A stretch of DNA of 64,000 bases, taken from NCBI GenBank assembly GCA_001464955.1, contig LNEM01000014.1, positions 1 to 64,000 on the forward strand, in the 5' to 3' direction. The translations under genes were made by a program, and so were the position numbers. Below are positions 26,742 to 35,793 of this stretch, piece by piece; the first letter of the stretch is position 1; each line of letters opens with the position of its first letter. The notes beneath the pieces are model-generated. The model was not told where the DNA came from. It searched no databases and saw only the letters and a list, made by a program, of their open reading frames with translations. This DNA is from Rhizobiales bacterium Ga0077537 (GTDB taxonomy: Bacteria > Pseudomonadota > Alphaproteobacteria > Rhizobiales > Hyphomicrobiaceae).

Positions 26742-27779
26742 CTAGTCCGTGGTGGCGCGCGACGACCGCTCGAAACGGTCGTAGGCTTCCACGATACGCG
26801 CGACGAGATCGCGGCGCACGACATCGGCGGCAGTGAACCGGACGGCCTCGATGCCCTTGACGCCGTCGAGCAGCCGCACGGCCTCCCCGAGCCCTGAGTC
26901 CTGCCCCCTTGGCAGATCGATCTGGCTGGGATCGCCGGTGATCGCCATCTTCGACCCTTCGCCGAGGCGCGTCAGGAACATCTTCATTTGCATGCTGGAC
27001 GTGTTTTGCGCCTCGTCGAGGATCACGAACGCATGCGACAGCGTGCGCCCGCGCATGAACGCCAACGGCGCCACTTCGATGACGCCCGTGGCGAGGTCCT
27101 TCTCCACCTTTTCCGGCGGCAGCACGTCCTTCAACGCGTCGTAGAGCGGCCTGAGATAGGGATCGACCTTCTCCTTCAGGTCGCCGGGGAGAAACCCGAG
27201 CCGTTCACCGGCCTCGACCGCCGGCCGCGACAGGATGATGCGCTCGACGAGCCCACGCTCGAGGCAGGCGGCCGCGTAGGCGACGGCCAGATACGTCTTG
27301 CCGGTGCCCGCCGGACCGATGCCGAACACGAGATCGTAGGCATCGAGCGCGCGGATGTAGGCGCTCTGCATCGGCGTTCGGGCGGTCACGATGCGCCGCC
27401 GCGTGCGGATCTGGGCCATGCCCTCGCCCTGCGTCGAGCCCGACCGGACGTGCCGGATGAGGCCGTCGATCTCGCCGGCGGTGATCGGCTCGCCCTTGGC
27501 AGCCCTGTCATAGAGGGACATGAGCACCGCACCGGCCGCCTCGGCGTCGGCTCTCGGCCCTGTCAATGTGATGACATTGCCTTGCGCATGAGCGGTCACA
27601 CCGAGCCGGCTTTCGATCTGTGCGAGATGGGCGTCGTATTCGCCGAGCACGTGCGGCAACAGCCGGTTGTCATCGAAAGTCTTGACCACACGGTGCGCTG
27701 CGGTCGCCCGCTCACCGCTTTCCTCGGCCGTTTCTGGCCTGACCGGCCCGCGTGCGGACGGTCCCCGCGCCTCTGTCAA
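26742..27779 (-). CDS. phoH: PhoH-family ATPase (YbeZ)
   Basis: 345 residues. N-terminal single-strand-RNA-binding-like region (about 30-95), then the P-loop ATPase core with GPAGTGKT (Walker A), FVILDEAQNT (Walker B) and GDPSQIDLP. PhoH/YbeZ proteins partner YbeY in RNA processing, which matches the gene order. ATG 27779. Confidence 0.95.
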   Translation of the reverse strand: MTEARGPSARGPVRPETAEESGERATAAHRVVKTFDDNRLLPHVLGEYDAHLAQIESRLGVTAHAQGNVITLTGPRADAEAAGAVLMSLYDRAAKGEPITAGEIDGLIRHVRSGSTQGEGMAQIRTRRRIVTARTPMQSAYIRALDAYDLVFGIGPAGTGKTYLAVAYAAACLERGLVERIILSRPAVEAGERLGFLPGDLKEKVDPYLRPLYDALKDVLPPEKVEKDLATGVIEVAPLAFMRGRTLSHAFVILDEAQNTSSMQMKMFLTRLGEGSKMAITGDPSQIDLPRGQDSGLGEAVRLLDGVKGIEAVRFTAADVVRRDLVARIVEAYDRFERSSRATTD

Positions 27780-27889
27780 TCCTGTCTCTCCTGCACGTGC
27801 CAGCCCTCAGCATGCCAGCCGGCAAGCGACTAGACTAGCATCGAACGAGCGTCGGTCCGCAATGGAATCGGCCCGTCACCGCCCGTTGG

Positions 27890-29311
27890 CTAGAGCCCTT
27901 TTATGACACCTGCGAGGCTGTTGGCGCGCGCTTCCACGATTTCCATCGGCACGATCGAGCCCTGCAGCTCTGGCGCTGCGTCGCCGTGAACGATGTGCAG
28001 ATATGGGGATCGCCCCACGAGCTGGCCAGGCTTGCGCCCCGCACGCTCGAGCAGGACCGGCAGCACCCGGCCGACCAGCGACGTCGAGAAAGCCGCCTGC
28101 TGCGCGTCGAGCAGATCCTGCAGTCGCTTGAGCCGTTCGGCCTTGACGTCCTCGGCCACCACGCTGTCGAGCGTGCTGGCGGGCGTGCCCGGGCGCGGGC
28201 TGTATTTGAACGAGTACGCCTGTGCGTAGCCGACCTTCCGCACCATCTCGAGGGTCGCCTCGAACTCGTCGTCCGTCTCGCCTGGAAAGCCGACGATGAC
28301 GTCGGTCGAGAGTGCGATATCGGGTCGTGCCTGTCGGATGCGGTCGACGAGGGCCAGATACTCGGCGGCGGTATGCTTGCGGTTCATCGCGGCCAGGATG
28401 CGGTCGGCGCCTGACTGGAACGGCAGGTGCAGATACGGCATCAGCTTCGGCTCGCGTCCATGCGCGTCGATCAGCTCGTCCGTCATGTCACGCGGGTGGC
28501 TCGTCGTGTAGCGGAGCCGCTCGAGACCCTCGATCCCGGCGAGTGCCCGGATGAGCATCGCCAGCGAACAGGGCCGGCCGTCGCTGCCGCGACCGTGGTA
28601 GGCATTGACGTTCTGGCCGAGCAGCGTGATCTCGCGGACGCCCTGCGCCACGAGCCGGCGCGCTTCCGCGAGGATCTGCTCGACGGGTCGCGAGACCTCG
28701 GCCCCGCGCGTGTAGGGCACCACACAGAACGTGCAGAACTTGTCGCAGCCTTCCTGCACGGTCAGGAACGCCGCCGGCGCCCGCTTGCCGCGCACCGGGT
28801 CGGCCCGCTGCGGCAGGTGCTCGAACTTGTCCTCCTCGGGGAATTCGGTCTCGACGATGCCATGCTCGCCCGCCCGGATTCGCGCTACCAGCGCCGGCAG
28901 CCGATGATAGCTCTGCGATCCGATGACGAGGTCGACGACCGGCGCCCGCCGGATGATCTCGGCGCCCTCTGCCTGTGCGACGCACCCGGCGACGACCACC
29001 ACCGTGTCGCGCCCGAGCCGCTGCCGCTCGACCTTCATGGCGCGAATGCGCCCGAGCTCGGAGTAGACCTTCTCGGCGGCCTTCTCGCGGATGTGACACG
29101 TGTTCAGAATGACGAGATCGGCATCTTCCGGACTGTCCGTATTGCGGAAACCGTCGGCGCCGAGAGCCTCACCCATCCGCTCGCTGTCGTAGACGTTCAT
29201 CTGGCAGCCGAACGTCTTCACGTGGACGCGCTTGTCTTCGGTGTGCACGGCCGACGCACCCCCTTCGCAGGGCGCATCGAAGAGAGCGCGGGGCTCGCCG
29301 AGACTGGGCAT
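27890..29311 (-). CDS. miaB: tRNA-2-methylthio-N6-dimethylallyladenosine synthase
   Basis: Radical-SAM methylthiotransferase acting on i6A37 of tRNAs, 473 residues from ATG 29311, with GAGG a few bases upstream. The N-terminal iron-sulfur site cysteines lie in KTFGCQMN and NTCHIREKA and near VVAGCVAQ, the radical-SAM triad is in [15 protein letters not shown], and the TRAM domain closes the chain. A longer frame (29383) adds Arg/Cys-rich residues with no similarity. First gene of the miaB-phoH-ybeY-corC run. Confidence 0.96.
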   Translation of the reverse strand: MPSLGEPRALFDAPCEGGASAVHTEDKRVHVKTFGCQMNVYDSERMGEALGADGFRNTDSPEDADLVILNTCHIREKAAEKVYSELGRIRAMKVERQRLGRDTVVVVAGCVAQAEGAEIIRRAPVVDLVIGSQSYHRLPALVARIRAGEHGIVETEFPEEDKFEHLPQRADPVRGKRAPAAFLTVQEGCDKFCTFCVVPYTRGAEVSRPVEQILAEARRLVAQGVREITLLGQNVNAYHGRGSDGRPCSLAMLIRALAGIEGLERLRYTTSHPRDMTDELIDAHGREPKLMPYLHLPFQSGADRILAAMNRKHTAAEYLALVDRIRQARPDIALSTDVIVGFPGETDDEFEATLEMVRKVGYAQAYSFKYSPRPGTPASTLDSVVAEDVKAERLKRLQDLLDAQQAAFSTSLVGRVLPVLLERAGRKPGQLVGRSPYLHIVHGDAAPELQGSIVPMEIVEARANSLAGVIKGL

Positions 29312-29507
29312 GGCAACCTCTACTCTGCTGCAGGGCGCCGGGGCGCGTCTGGTACGTGTCCCGGAACGGCAGCATGACCGCAAGATGACATAATGCTGCG
29401 GCGCAGCAACGGCGTCAACGTCGTCCCTCGGCGATGGGCTCCGCCGGGGCCACCCAGCCTCGCCGAGGAGCCTTGGCTTCTTCCCGTCGAGGCCCTAAGT
29501 CTCTGGC

Positions 29508-30152
29508 ATGACATCGAATGACAGAACGCCCGTCGTTGGCGTCATCCTTGCGGGCGGCCTCTCTCGCCGGATGGGCGGCGGCGACAAGGCGTTGCTGCCC
29601 TTGGCCGGCGCGACGATGCTCGAGCGCGTCCTCGCCCGCCTCGCCCCGCAGGTCGACTCGGTCGTGATCAATGCCAACGGCAACGCGGACCGGTTCGACG
29701 CCTTCGGCCTTCCGGTCGTCGCCGACCCCGTACCAGGGTTCCCGGGCCCCCTCGCGGGCGTTCTGGCCGGGATGCGCTGGGCCGCCTCCCGCACGCCACC
29801 GGCGACCGATGTGCTGACGGTCTCGGCCGATGCGCCGTTCCTGCCGCTCGATCTCCATCGGAAACTGGCCGCCGGGCGGGTGAGAGGCCGCGCTCCGATC
29901 GCGCTCGCCCGGTCGGGCGGCAGGCTCCATCCCGTGATCGGTCTCTGGCCGGTATCCCTCGCCCCTCGTCTCGCCGCCAGCCTTGCCGCGGGGTCACGCA
30001 AGGTCGAGGCCTGGGCCGACGAGCACGGTGCCGCACCGGTCGATTTCCCGCTCACGGTGTCGCCCGAGGGTCCGATCGATCCCTTCTTCAACGCCAACAC
30101 ACCGGCAGAATGGGAAGCCGCCGAGAGGGTCGCGCGATGGATCGCCCCATGA
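29508..30152 (+). CDS. mobA: Molybdenum cofactor guanylyltransferase
   Basis: Joins GMP to molybdopterin to give the guanine-dinucleotide cofactor (MGD) of DMSO-reductase-family enzymes. 214 residues. GTP-binding loop VILAGGLSRRMGGGDKALL, the VVADPVPGFPGPLAGVLAGM block and SADAPFLP (metal Asp) are all standard MobA. Overlaps mobB by about 16 bp, so the two are coupled. Divergent from miaB with a 196-bp gap. Confidence 0.95.
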   Translation: MTSNDRTPVVGVILAGGLSRRMGGGDKALLPLAGATMLERVLARLAPQVDSVVINANGNADRFDAFGLPVVADPVPGFPGPLAGVLAGMRWAASRTPPATDVLTVSADAPFLPLDLHRKLAAGRVRGRAPIALARSGGRLHPVIGLWPVSLAPRLAASLAAGSRKVEAWADEHGAAPVDFPLTVSPEGPIDPFFNANTPAEWEAAERVARWIAP

Positions 30153-30709
30153 CACCCCTCGCGGGCCCGGGCGGCACACCGATCGTCGCCGTCGTCGGCT
30201 GGAAGAATTCCGGCAAGACGACGCTCGTCACCCGCCTCGTCGCCGAGTTGACCGCGCGCGGCCTCTCCGTCGCGACGGTGAAGCACGCCCACCACGGCTT
30301 TGCCATCGACGTCGACGGCACCGACAGCGCGCGACACCGCGAGGCCGGCGCGCGGCAGGTGGCCATCGTGTCGTCCGCGCGCATCGCCGTGATCAAGGAG
30401 ACCGGCCCCGGCCCGGAGCCGCGATTGCGCGACGCGATCGCCATGCTGGACCCCTGCGACGTCCTCGTTGTCGAAGGCTTCAAGTCGGCGCCGGTGTCCA
30501 AGATCGAGATCCGGCGCCGTGCATCGGCGTCACAGGTTCCACTGGCCCCTGACGACCCGTGGGTCGTGGCCATCGTGGCCGATCACGCGACGGATGGTGC
30601 CGGCAGGCCGGTCTTCGAGATCGATCAGATCGGAGCGGTTGCCGACTTCGTCGAAACCCTGCGAAACCGCATGCGCGAAGATCGTTCCGTCCCTGCGCGT
30701 CCGGAGTGA
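30137..30709 (+). CDS. mobB: Molybdopterin-guanine dinucleotide biosynthesis adaptor MobB
   Basis: GTP-binding partner of MobA, about 190 residues. Walker A GWKNSGKTT, TVKHAHHGF, and LVVEGFKSAP (Walker B region) are the family marks. ATG 30137 has GAGAGGG upstream; an alternative ATG at 30149 overlaps the mobA stop as ATGA. Not essential in most bacteria but raises MobA activity. Confidence 0.93.
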   Translation: MDRPMTPLAGPGGTPIVAVVGWKNSGKTTLVTRLVAELTARGLSVATVKHAHHGFAIDVDGTDSARHREAGARQVAIVSSARIAVIKETGPGPEPRLRDAIAMLDPCDVLVVEGFKSAPVSKIEIRRRASASQVPLAPDDPWVVAIVADHATDGAGRPVFEIDQIGAVADFVETLRNRMREDRSVPARPE

Positions 30710-30716
30710 ATGAGCC

Positions 30717-31541
30717 ATGCGCCGAGCCGGAAAGGACAGAGCCGGAATGTCGACCGTCGCCCGTCTCGCAGGCGCGTTCTTCGGCCTGTCCATCGCCGTT
30801 GCCATGGCCCAGGACGCGCCTCCGAGGGTGCCCGCCGGCCTCGATCCGGGCGGCGTCGCCGTCGCGATCATCGGTGCGGGCGCCGATTACACGCGGCCCG
30901 ACATCGCCGCGCGCCTCGCGCGCGACGGCGAGGGCGATCTCGTCGGTTGGGATTTCACGAACAATCAGCCACGGCCCTTTGTGCGCGGGGAGAACCCCGA
31001 CGCACCACAACTGGCTGCCCTCATGGCTGCCACTCCGCCACCTCGCCTGGTGCTGGCGCGCGTCGCACCCGGGCGCCAGGATCAGATCGCCCTCGGGCTG
31101 CGTTTCGCAAGCGCGACGCCGGCGCGGATCGCGCTCGTCACGGCCGAGCCCGGCGCCCCGCTGCGGCGCACCGATCTCGAGGGCGCGGCCCGTCAACTGC
31201 CGAGGCTGCTGATCGTGGTCCCCGCCGACCGGGTCGCCGCGAGCGGAGAGCCGCGCTCCGATCGATCGGGCCTTCTCGTTGTCGCGGCCGCCGAGAGCGG
31301 CCACGAGACGTCGGCCGACGTCGTCGTCCACGACGACGATCCTGCACACGCGACGGGTCCGTCGGGGACCGCGGCGGCTCCGCACGCACGGGCGGCGACG
31401 ATCGTGACGGTGCTCGCGGCGGGTCTCATGTCCAGCGATGCGTCGCTGTCCGTCTCCGACGTGCGCGACCGCGTACTGGCCCAGGCCAGAAAATCGGGCA
31501 GCGGTCCGCCAGTGCTGACGGCTCGCACCATCAAGCAGTGA
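30717..31541 (+). CDS. Secreted subtilase-like protein that lacks the catalytic triad
   Basis: 274 residues with a signal peptide (VARLAGAFFGLSIAVAMAQ). The mature part follows the peptidase S8 plan but each catalytic site is altered. The Asp site reads VAVAIIGAGADYTRPDI, with Gly53 where subtilisins have Asp. The His site region (NPDAPQLAALMAA) has no His. The Ser site reads GTAAAPHARAA (about 217-227), with Ala219 for the Ser of GTSxAAPH. Flanking family features (LVGWDFTNN, ending SVSDVRDRVLAQA) are kept. It is therefore probably a non-enzymatic binding or chaperone-like protein. ATG 30747 is an alternative start. It lies eight bases after mobB, on the same strand. Confidence 0.75.
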   Translation: MRRAGKDRAGMSTVARLAGAFFGLSIAVAMAQDAPPRVPAGLDPGGVAVAIIGAGADYTRPDIAARLARDGEGDLVGWDFTNNQPRPFVRGENPDAPQLAALMAATPPPRLVLARVAPGRQDQIALGLRFASATPARIALVTAEPGAPLRRTDLEGAARQLPRLLIVVPADRVAASGEPRSDRSGLLVVAAAESGHETSADVVVHDDDPAHATGPSGTAAAPHARAATIVTVLAAGLMSSDASLSVSDVRDRVLAQARKSGSGPPVLTARTIKQ

Positions 31542-31648
31542 CCACGAAGCGGGCAATCTGCCCGAAACACAGGCTTGTCTTGCCTGGGTCGAGGCAATTA
31601 CCTCGCCAATGAAGGCGTGCGCAGCGCCGAAGTTCGGGAGCGGTCGCG

Positions 31649-31993
31649 ATGGGCGACAGGGTCGAGGTCAGCCGACTGGTGCGCGGGCCGCGCCCGCCGT
31701 GGTTGAAGGGCCGCCGCCCACCGGAAATCGTGGCGTGGGGGCTGGGCGACCTGGCGCCGGCCGGCATCGGGCACAATAACGGGCCTCCACTCGAGGAGAC
31801 CATCAACGACGCATTCGTCCGCTATCGCTGGCGCAAGGCCCATCGGGAGGCCTGGAAAAATCCGTCGATGTCCGTCATGCGCTTCCGCGTCGGCCGGGCC
31901 GAGGCCGCAGGCGTCACCTACGAGCAATACATGAGCACGCTGCTCGATACCGGTCGCCATATGCAGGCCGGCGACAAGCCCCGCACCGACTGA
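31649..31993 (+). CDS. Small soluble protein of unknown function
   Basis: 114 residues. It has the short motif GIGHNNGPPLEE near the middle, seen in many alphaproteobacterial proteins of unknown function, followed by a basic Trp-rich helix (YRWRKAHREAWKNPS) and VGRAEAAGVTYEQYMSTLLDTG. The helical C-terminal half could bind nucleic acid, but there is no recognisable domain. GTTCGGGAGCGG lies before the ATG. Confidence 0.7.
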   Translation: MGDRVEVSRLVRGPRPPWLKGRRPPEIVAWGLGDLAPAGIGHNNGPPLEETINDAFVRYRWRKAHREAWKNPSMSVMRFRVGRAEAAGVTYEQYMSTLLDTGRHMQAGDKPRTD

Positions 31994-32018
31994 GCTGCAA
32001 TCGGCGTGGCGCGAGACG

Positions 32019-33419
32019 TCACTCTCCCGGCGGCACGCCTTTGCCCTTGGCAGTGCTGGCCTTGGCCGAAGCGCCGTCGATCTGTGCCTCGCCCGTCTCG
32101 GTCTGCCACGGGATCTCGGCCTCGCGGGTTTCGACGAGATTGCGATACGGCAGCGCGAACTTGAGCGACGTGTTTCCCATCCGCCGCTTGAGCTGGATGG
32201 TGCGGATCATTTCCCGGATGCGGGGCTGGATCTCGGTGCGCCACCGCGTCCCGTTGAACACGCCGTAATGGCCGACGCCGGGCTGCACGTAGTGGTACCG
32301 CTCGTCGATGGCCACGTTCCGGCACAGGTCGTGCGCCGCCTCGGTCTGTCCGAGACCACAGATGTCGTCCCGCTCGCCCTCGATCGTCAGCAGCGCTGTT
32401 TTGCGGATCGCCGCGCAATCGACGAGTTCGCCCCGGTGCCGCATGCGACGGTCGGGCAGGTCGTGGGCCTGGAACACCGTCTCGACCGTCTGCAGATAGA
32501 ACTCCGCCGTCAGGTCCATGACCGCCAGATATTCATCATAGAAGCGGGCATGCTGTTCGACGCTGTCGCAGTCGCCCTTCACGAGGTTCCGGAACAGCTC
32601 GACGTGCGCGCTCGTATGCCGCTCGAGATTCATCGTCATGAACCCGGTGAGCTGGATGAAGCCCGGGTAGACCGAGCGCATGAACCCGGCGTTCGGGAAC
32701 GGCACCCGCGCGATCACGTTGCGCTCGAACCACTCGATCGGCCGTTGTCCGGCGAGCTGATTCACCACCGTCGGGTTGCGGCGCGTGTCGATCGGCCCGC
32801 CCATCAGCGTCAGCGACGAGGGCTGGCAGTCGCTTCCGCGTTGCGCCATCACGGCCGTCGCGGCCAGCGCCGGCACCGACGGCTGGCACACCGCGATGAC
32901 GTGCGTGTTCGGCCCCAGGAACTCGATGAACTCGATCAGGTAGTCGACAAAATCGGCGAGATCGAATTGCCCGAGCGCGAACGGCACGTCGCGGGCGTCC
33001 TTCCAGTCGGTGATGTAGACGTCGTGCTCGGGCACCATCGCCTTCACGGTGCCGCGCAGCAGCGTCGCATAGTGCCCCGACATGGGCGCGACCAGCAGCA
33101 CCTTGGGGTCGTGGCGCCGTCCGATGACCGCCTCGTCCCGCTCGAAGCGCAGCAGGTTGCAGAACGTCTTCTCCAGCACGATGGTCTCGCGTACCGGCAC
33201 CGGAAAGCCGTGGATTCGCGTCTCGGTGATGCCGAATTCCGGCTTCCCATAGCGTTGCGTGATCTTCTCGAACACTTCGCAGGCGGCGGCGACCTGCTTT
33301 GCGGCGTAGGTTTGCCCCATGGGATTGAACGGCAGCTCGAGCGACCGCTTGAGGTTCATTGCCGCGAGCCGCCACGGCGCGGTCAGAACGCGAGCCATCT
33401 CGTAGGCGTGATATTGCAT
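32019..33419 (-). CDS. phaZ: Intracellular polyhydroxyalkanoate depolymerase, paralogue 1
   Basis: 466-residue alpha/beta hydrolase that mobilises stored PHB. Marks: VLLVAPMSGHYATLLRGTV, DVYITDWKDARDVPFA, the nucleophile site VIAVCQPSVPALAA (the Cys that replaces Ser in intracellular PhaZ), LTIEGERDDICGLGQT (acid) and QPGVGHYGVFNG (catalytic His). ATG 33419 gives MQYHAYEMAR, the typical start; the frame upstream to 33530 is not conserved. A perfect CTGC-N3-GCAG palindrome lies about 28 bp upstream. Acts on granules in the cytoplasm. Confidence 0.94.
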   Translation of the reverse strand: MQYHAYEMARVLTAPWRLAAMNLKRSLELPFNPMGQTYAAKQVAAACEVFEKITQRYGKPEFGITETRIHGFPVPVRETIVLEKTFCNLLRFERDEAVIGRRHDPKVLLVAPMSGHYATLLRGTVKAMVPEHDVYITDWKDARDVPFALGQFDLADFVDYLIEFIEFLGPNTHVIAVCQPSVPALAATAVMAQRGSDCQPSSLTLMGGPIDTRRNPTVVNQLAGQRPIEWFERNVIARVPFPNAGFMRSVYPGFIQLTGFMTMNLERHTSAHVELFRNLVKGDCDSVEQHARFYDEYLAVMDLTAEFYLQTVETVFQAHDLPDRRMRHRGELVDCAAIRKTALLTIEGERDDICGLGQTEAAHDLCRNVAIDERYHYVQPGVGHYGVFNGTRWRTEIQPRIREMIRTIQLKRRMGNTSLKFALPYRNLVETREAEIPWQTETGEAQIDGASAKASTAKGKGVPPGE

Positions 33420-33446
33420 CGCGAAGAATGCTCCGAACGTCGGTTC

Positions 33447-33461
33447 TGCTGCATCGCAGCA
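33447..33461. promoter_or_regulatory. Putative PhaR operator before phaZ paralogue 1
   Basis: TGCTGC-ATC-GCAGCA is a perfect inverted repeat. It contains CTGCATCGCAG, which fits the CTGCN(3-4)GCAG form I recall for the PHA regulator PhaR of Paracoccus. Position upstream of a PHA depolymerase supports it. Confidence 0.6.
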
Positions 33462-33554
33462 TGACAGGCCGGGCGCGACAAGATGCGGAATCACCCTGTC
33501 ACGGTTAACGAAGCCATTCCCTGTGCGCAAAGCGGGGCATTGATCCGGCGCGGC

Positions 33555-34208
33555 TCAGAATTCCACCTCGAGCTCGATCATCTCGTCCGGCTCGGTGAGC
33601 GCGCTCGCTTCCCATTCCTGCAGGAGCGGCCACGACAGGATGCGCTCGGAATAGGCGGCGAGCGGCCCGTTCAATTCGACCGCGTAGGTCCGGAACCGGG
33701 TCACGACGGGCGCATACATCGCATCCGCGATACTGAGCTTGCCGAACAGATACGGCCCGCCGTAGGTCTCGAGGCACTCGGTCCAGATGGTCTTGATCCG
33801 CTCGATGTCCGGCCGGGCGCCGGAGAACACCTTGAACGTCTTGTGCCGCGCCTTGAGGTTCATCGGCAGCGCCGAGCGCAGATTGTAGAAACCGGAATGC
33901 ATTTCACCCGACACGGCCCGACAATGCGCCCTTGCAGCGATGTCGGCGGGAAACATGCCGGCCTCGGGAAACGCCTCGTTCAGATATCCGGCGATCGCCA
34001 GAGTATCCCAGACGACGACTTTCCCGTGCGTCAGGCGGGGCACCAGGACCGAGGGCGACAGCAGCAGCAGTTCCTGGCGCGCGCCCGGATCGTCGAGTGC
34101 GACCCTCTGCTCCTCGAACTCCAGCCCGGCCATCTTGCACAGGAGCCAGCCCCTGAGCGACCACGAGGAGTAGTTCTTGGACGAGATCGTGAGCGATGCT
34201 GACGCCAT
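33555..34208 (-). CDS. Glutathione S-transferase family protein
   Basis: 217 residues, standard length. N-terminal thioredoxin-fold half begins LTISSKNYSSWSLRGWLL, with the SPSVLVPRL (cis-Pro loop) and WDTLAIAGYLNEAFPE blocks typical of GSTs; the Ser in SSWSLR may be the catalytic residue. The C-terminal helical half contains YLFGKLSIADAMYAPV, the conserved N-capping box region. Substrate unknown. It lies between the two PHA depolymerase genes on the same strand as paralogue 1. Confidence 0.9.
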   Translation of the reverse strand: MASASLTISSKNYSSWSLRGWLLCKMAGLEFEEQRVALDDPGARQELLLLSPSVLVPRLTHGKVVVWDTLAIAGYLNEAFPEAGMFPADIAARAHCRAVSGEMHSGFYNLRSALPMNLKARHKTFKVFSGARPDIERIKTIWTECLETYGGPYLFGKLSIADAMYAPVVTRFRTYAVELNGPLAAYSERILSWPLLQEWEASALTEPDEMIELEVEF

Positions 34209-34349
34209 GCTTGACCGTCACCTGTGCCGGAGGACGTGTCCGGGGGCCCACGTCCGGAAAGCGCGCGAGATTTGACGAAGGACCGGCTGGGCACGCGGGC
34301 GAATGATTGCGTTTGCCTGAGTGACCGGCTCGGCTGCAAATTTATTGTC

Positions 34350-34391
34350 TCGCAGTGCGATATGAATTGCACTATCTTTTTTTGCAGTGCG
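34350..34391. promoter_or_regulatory. GCAGTGCG repeats before phaZ paralogue 2, possible regulator site
   Basis: GCAGTGCG occurs twice (34352-34359 and 34384-34391), 32 bp or about three helical turns apart. The first lies in the palindrome TCGCAGTGCGA; the second in TTGCAGTGCGGCAA (TTGC-N6-GCAA). The surroundings are the most AT-rich of the region (AAATTTATTG, CTATCTTTTTTT), so a promoter is likely here. Relation to PhaR is weaker than for paralogue 1. Confidence 0.45.
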
Positions 34392-34421
34392 GCAAGGCTT
34401 CGTTTGCGGGGCTCACACGGA

Positions 34422-35636
34422 ATGCTCTACCACGTCTACCAGATGCAGGACGATCTGATCGCACCGTTCCGGCAGTTTGCCTCGGCATCCATGCAGTGGA
34501 CCGCCGCCTTGTCGGGACAGACGACGGCATCCCCTCCCGGCCATTTCATGGCGGCGATGGAGCTGTTGAGCCGCTTCAAGCTGACACACACGCGGCCGCC
34601 TTTCGACATACCGTCGGTCCGTGTCGGCAACCGCGTCGTGCCTGTCGTGGAGCGCGTGGCGCTACGCCTGCCCTTCGGCGACCTTCTCCACTTCTCGAAG
34701 GATGTCGACGTTCCCCAACCGCGCATCCTCATCGTGGCGCCGCTCTCCGGCCATTTCTCCACACTCCTGCGTGGGACGGTCGAGACCATGCTGCCGGATC
34801 ACGACGTCTACATCACGGACTGGACGAACGCGCGAGACGTGCCGCTCTCCGCGGGCCGGTTCGGCGTCGACGACCATGTGGACTATCTGATCCGCTTCTT
34901 CGAGGCGATCGGCCCCGGCGCGCACACGCTCGCGGTGTGTCAACCGTGCGTGCAGACCCTTGTCGCCGTCGCCGTCATGTCGGCCGCCGAGAATCCGGCG
35001 ACCCCTCGCTCGATGACCCTGATGGCCGGTCCGATCGACCCGCGGCAGAGCCCGACCTCGGTCAACGAACTCGCCGTCAAGAAATCGCTGAGCTGGTTCG
35101 AGAGTTCGGTCATCACCAGCGTCCCGTCCCGCTTCGAGGGCCGCGGCCGGCGCGTCTATCCGGGCTTCGTGCAGTTGACGGCCTTCATGGCCATGAACAT
35201 GCAGCGCCATCAGGCGGCCCATCGCAAGCTCTACGCGCTTCTCTCCGCGAACGAGTTGGCCGAGGCGGCGAAGATCAAGGAGTTCTACGACGAGTATTTC
35301 GCCGTACTCGATCTGGCCGAGGAATTTTATATCGAGACCATCGATCGCGTGTTCCAGCGCGCGGAACTCGCCAACGGCCAGTGGAAGCATCACGGCGTCC
35401 CCATCGATACCAGTCGCGTCCGGCGTACGGCGCTGCTCACCGTCGAGGGCGGTCGCGACGATATCTGCGGTTTGGGCCAGACGACGGCGGCGCACGACCT
35501 CTGCTCGTCGCTCCGGCCGCACCTGAAGCGCCACCATCTGCAGGCCAATGCCGGCCACTACGGCGTCTTCAACGGCAAGCGCTGGGAGCGCGAGGTCTAC
35601 CCCGTCGTGCGCAACTTCATTCTGGCGCTCGAGTAG
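34422..35636 (+). CDS. phaZ: Intracellular polyhydroxyalkanoate depolymerase, paralogue 2
   Basis: 404 residues from ATG 34422 (MLYHVYQMQDD). Shares all blocks of paralogue 1: RILIVAPLSGHFSTLLRGTV, DVYITDWTNARDVPLS, the Cys site LAVCQPCVQTLVAV, LTVEGGRDDICGLGQT and QANAGHYGVFNG. Paralogue 1 is longer, ending in a tail of about 60 residues beyond the shared catalytic region. It points away from paralogue 1 and the GST. Two copies suggest different granule or growth-phase roles. Confidence 0.94.
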   Translation: MLYHVYQMQDDLIAPFRQFASASMQWTAALSGQTTASPPGHFMAAMELLSRFKLTHTRPPFDIPSVRVGNRVVPVVERVALRLPFGDLLHFSKDVDVPQPRILIVAPLSGHFSTLLRGTVETMLPDHDVYITDWTNARDVPLSAGRFGVDDHVDYLIRFFEAIGPGAHTLAVCQPCVQTLVAVAVMSAAENPATPRSMTLMAGPIDPRQSPTSVNELAVKKSLSWFESSVITSVPSRFEGRGRRVYPGFVQLTAFMAMNMQRHQAAHRKLYALLSANELAEAAKIKEFYDEYFAVLDLAEEFYIETIDRVFQRAELANGQWKHHGVPIDTSRVRRTALLTVEGGRDDICGLGQTTAAHDLCSSLRPHLKRHHLQANAGHYGVFNGKRWEREVYPVVRNFILALE

Positions 35637-35793
35637 CGGCGTTGCCGCGCTGGCCCGATGCGCGCACTCCGCGATTGGCATACCCGCGCTCCAGGTCATA
35701 CCCTGAAGTGATGGCCATGTCGCGCGACCGCGGCACGGCAGCCGGCCGCGGCCATGGGCGTCGGTGGCCCGCAGCCACGAACGGAGGATCACC

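Noticed and set aside
30717-31541. Pseudogene or frameshifted subtilase
   Set aside because: The frame is intact from signal peptide to stop with no internal break, so loss of the triad looks like specialisation rather than decay.
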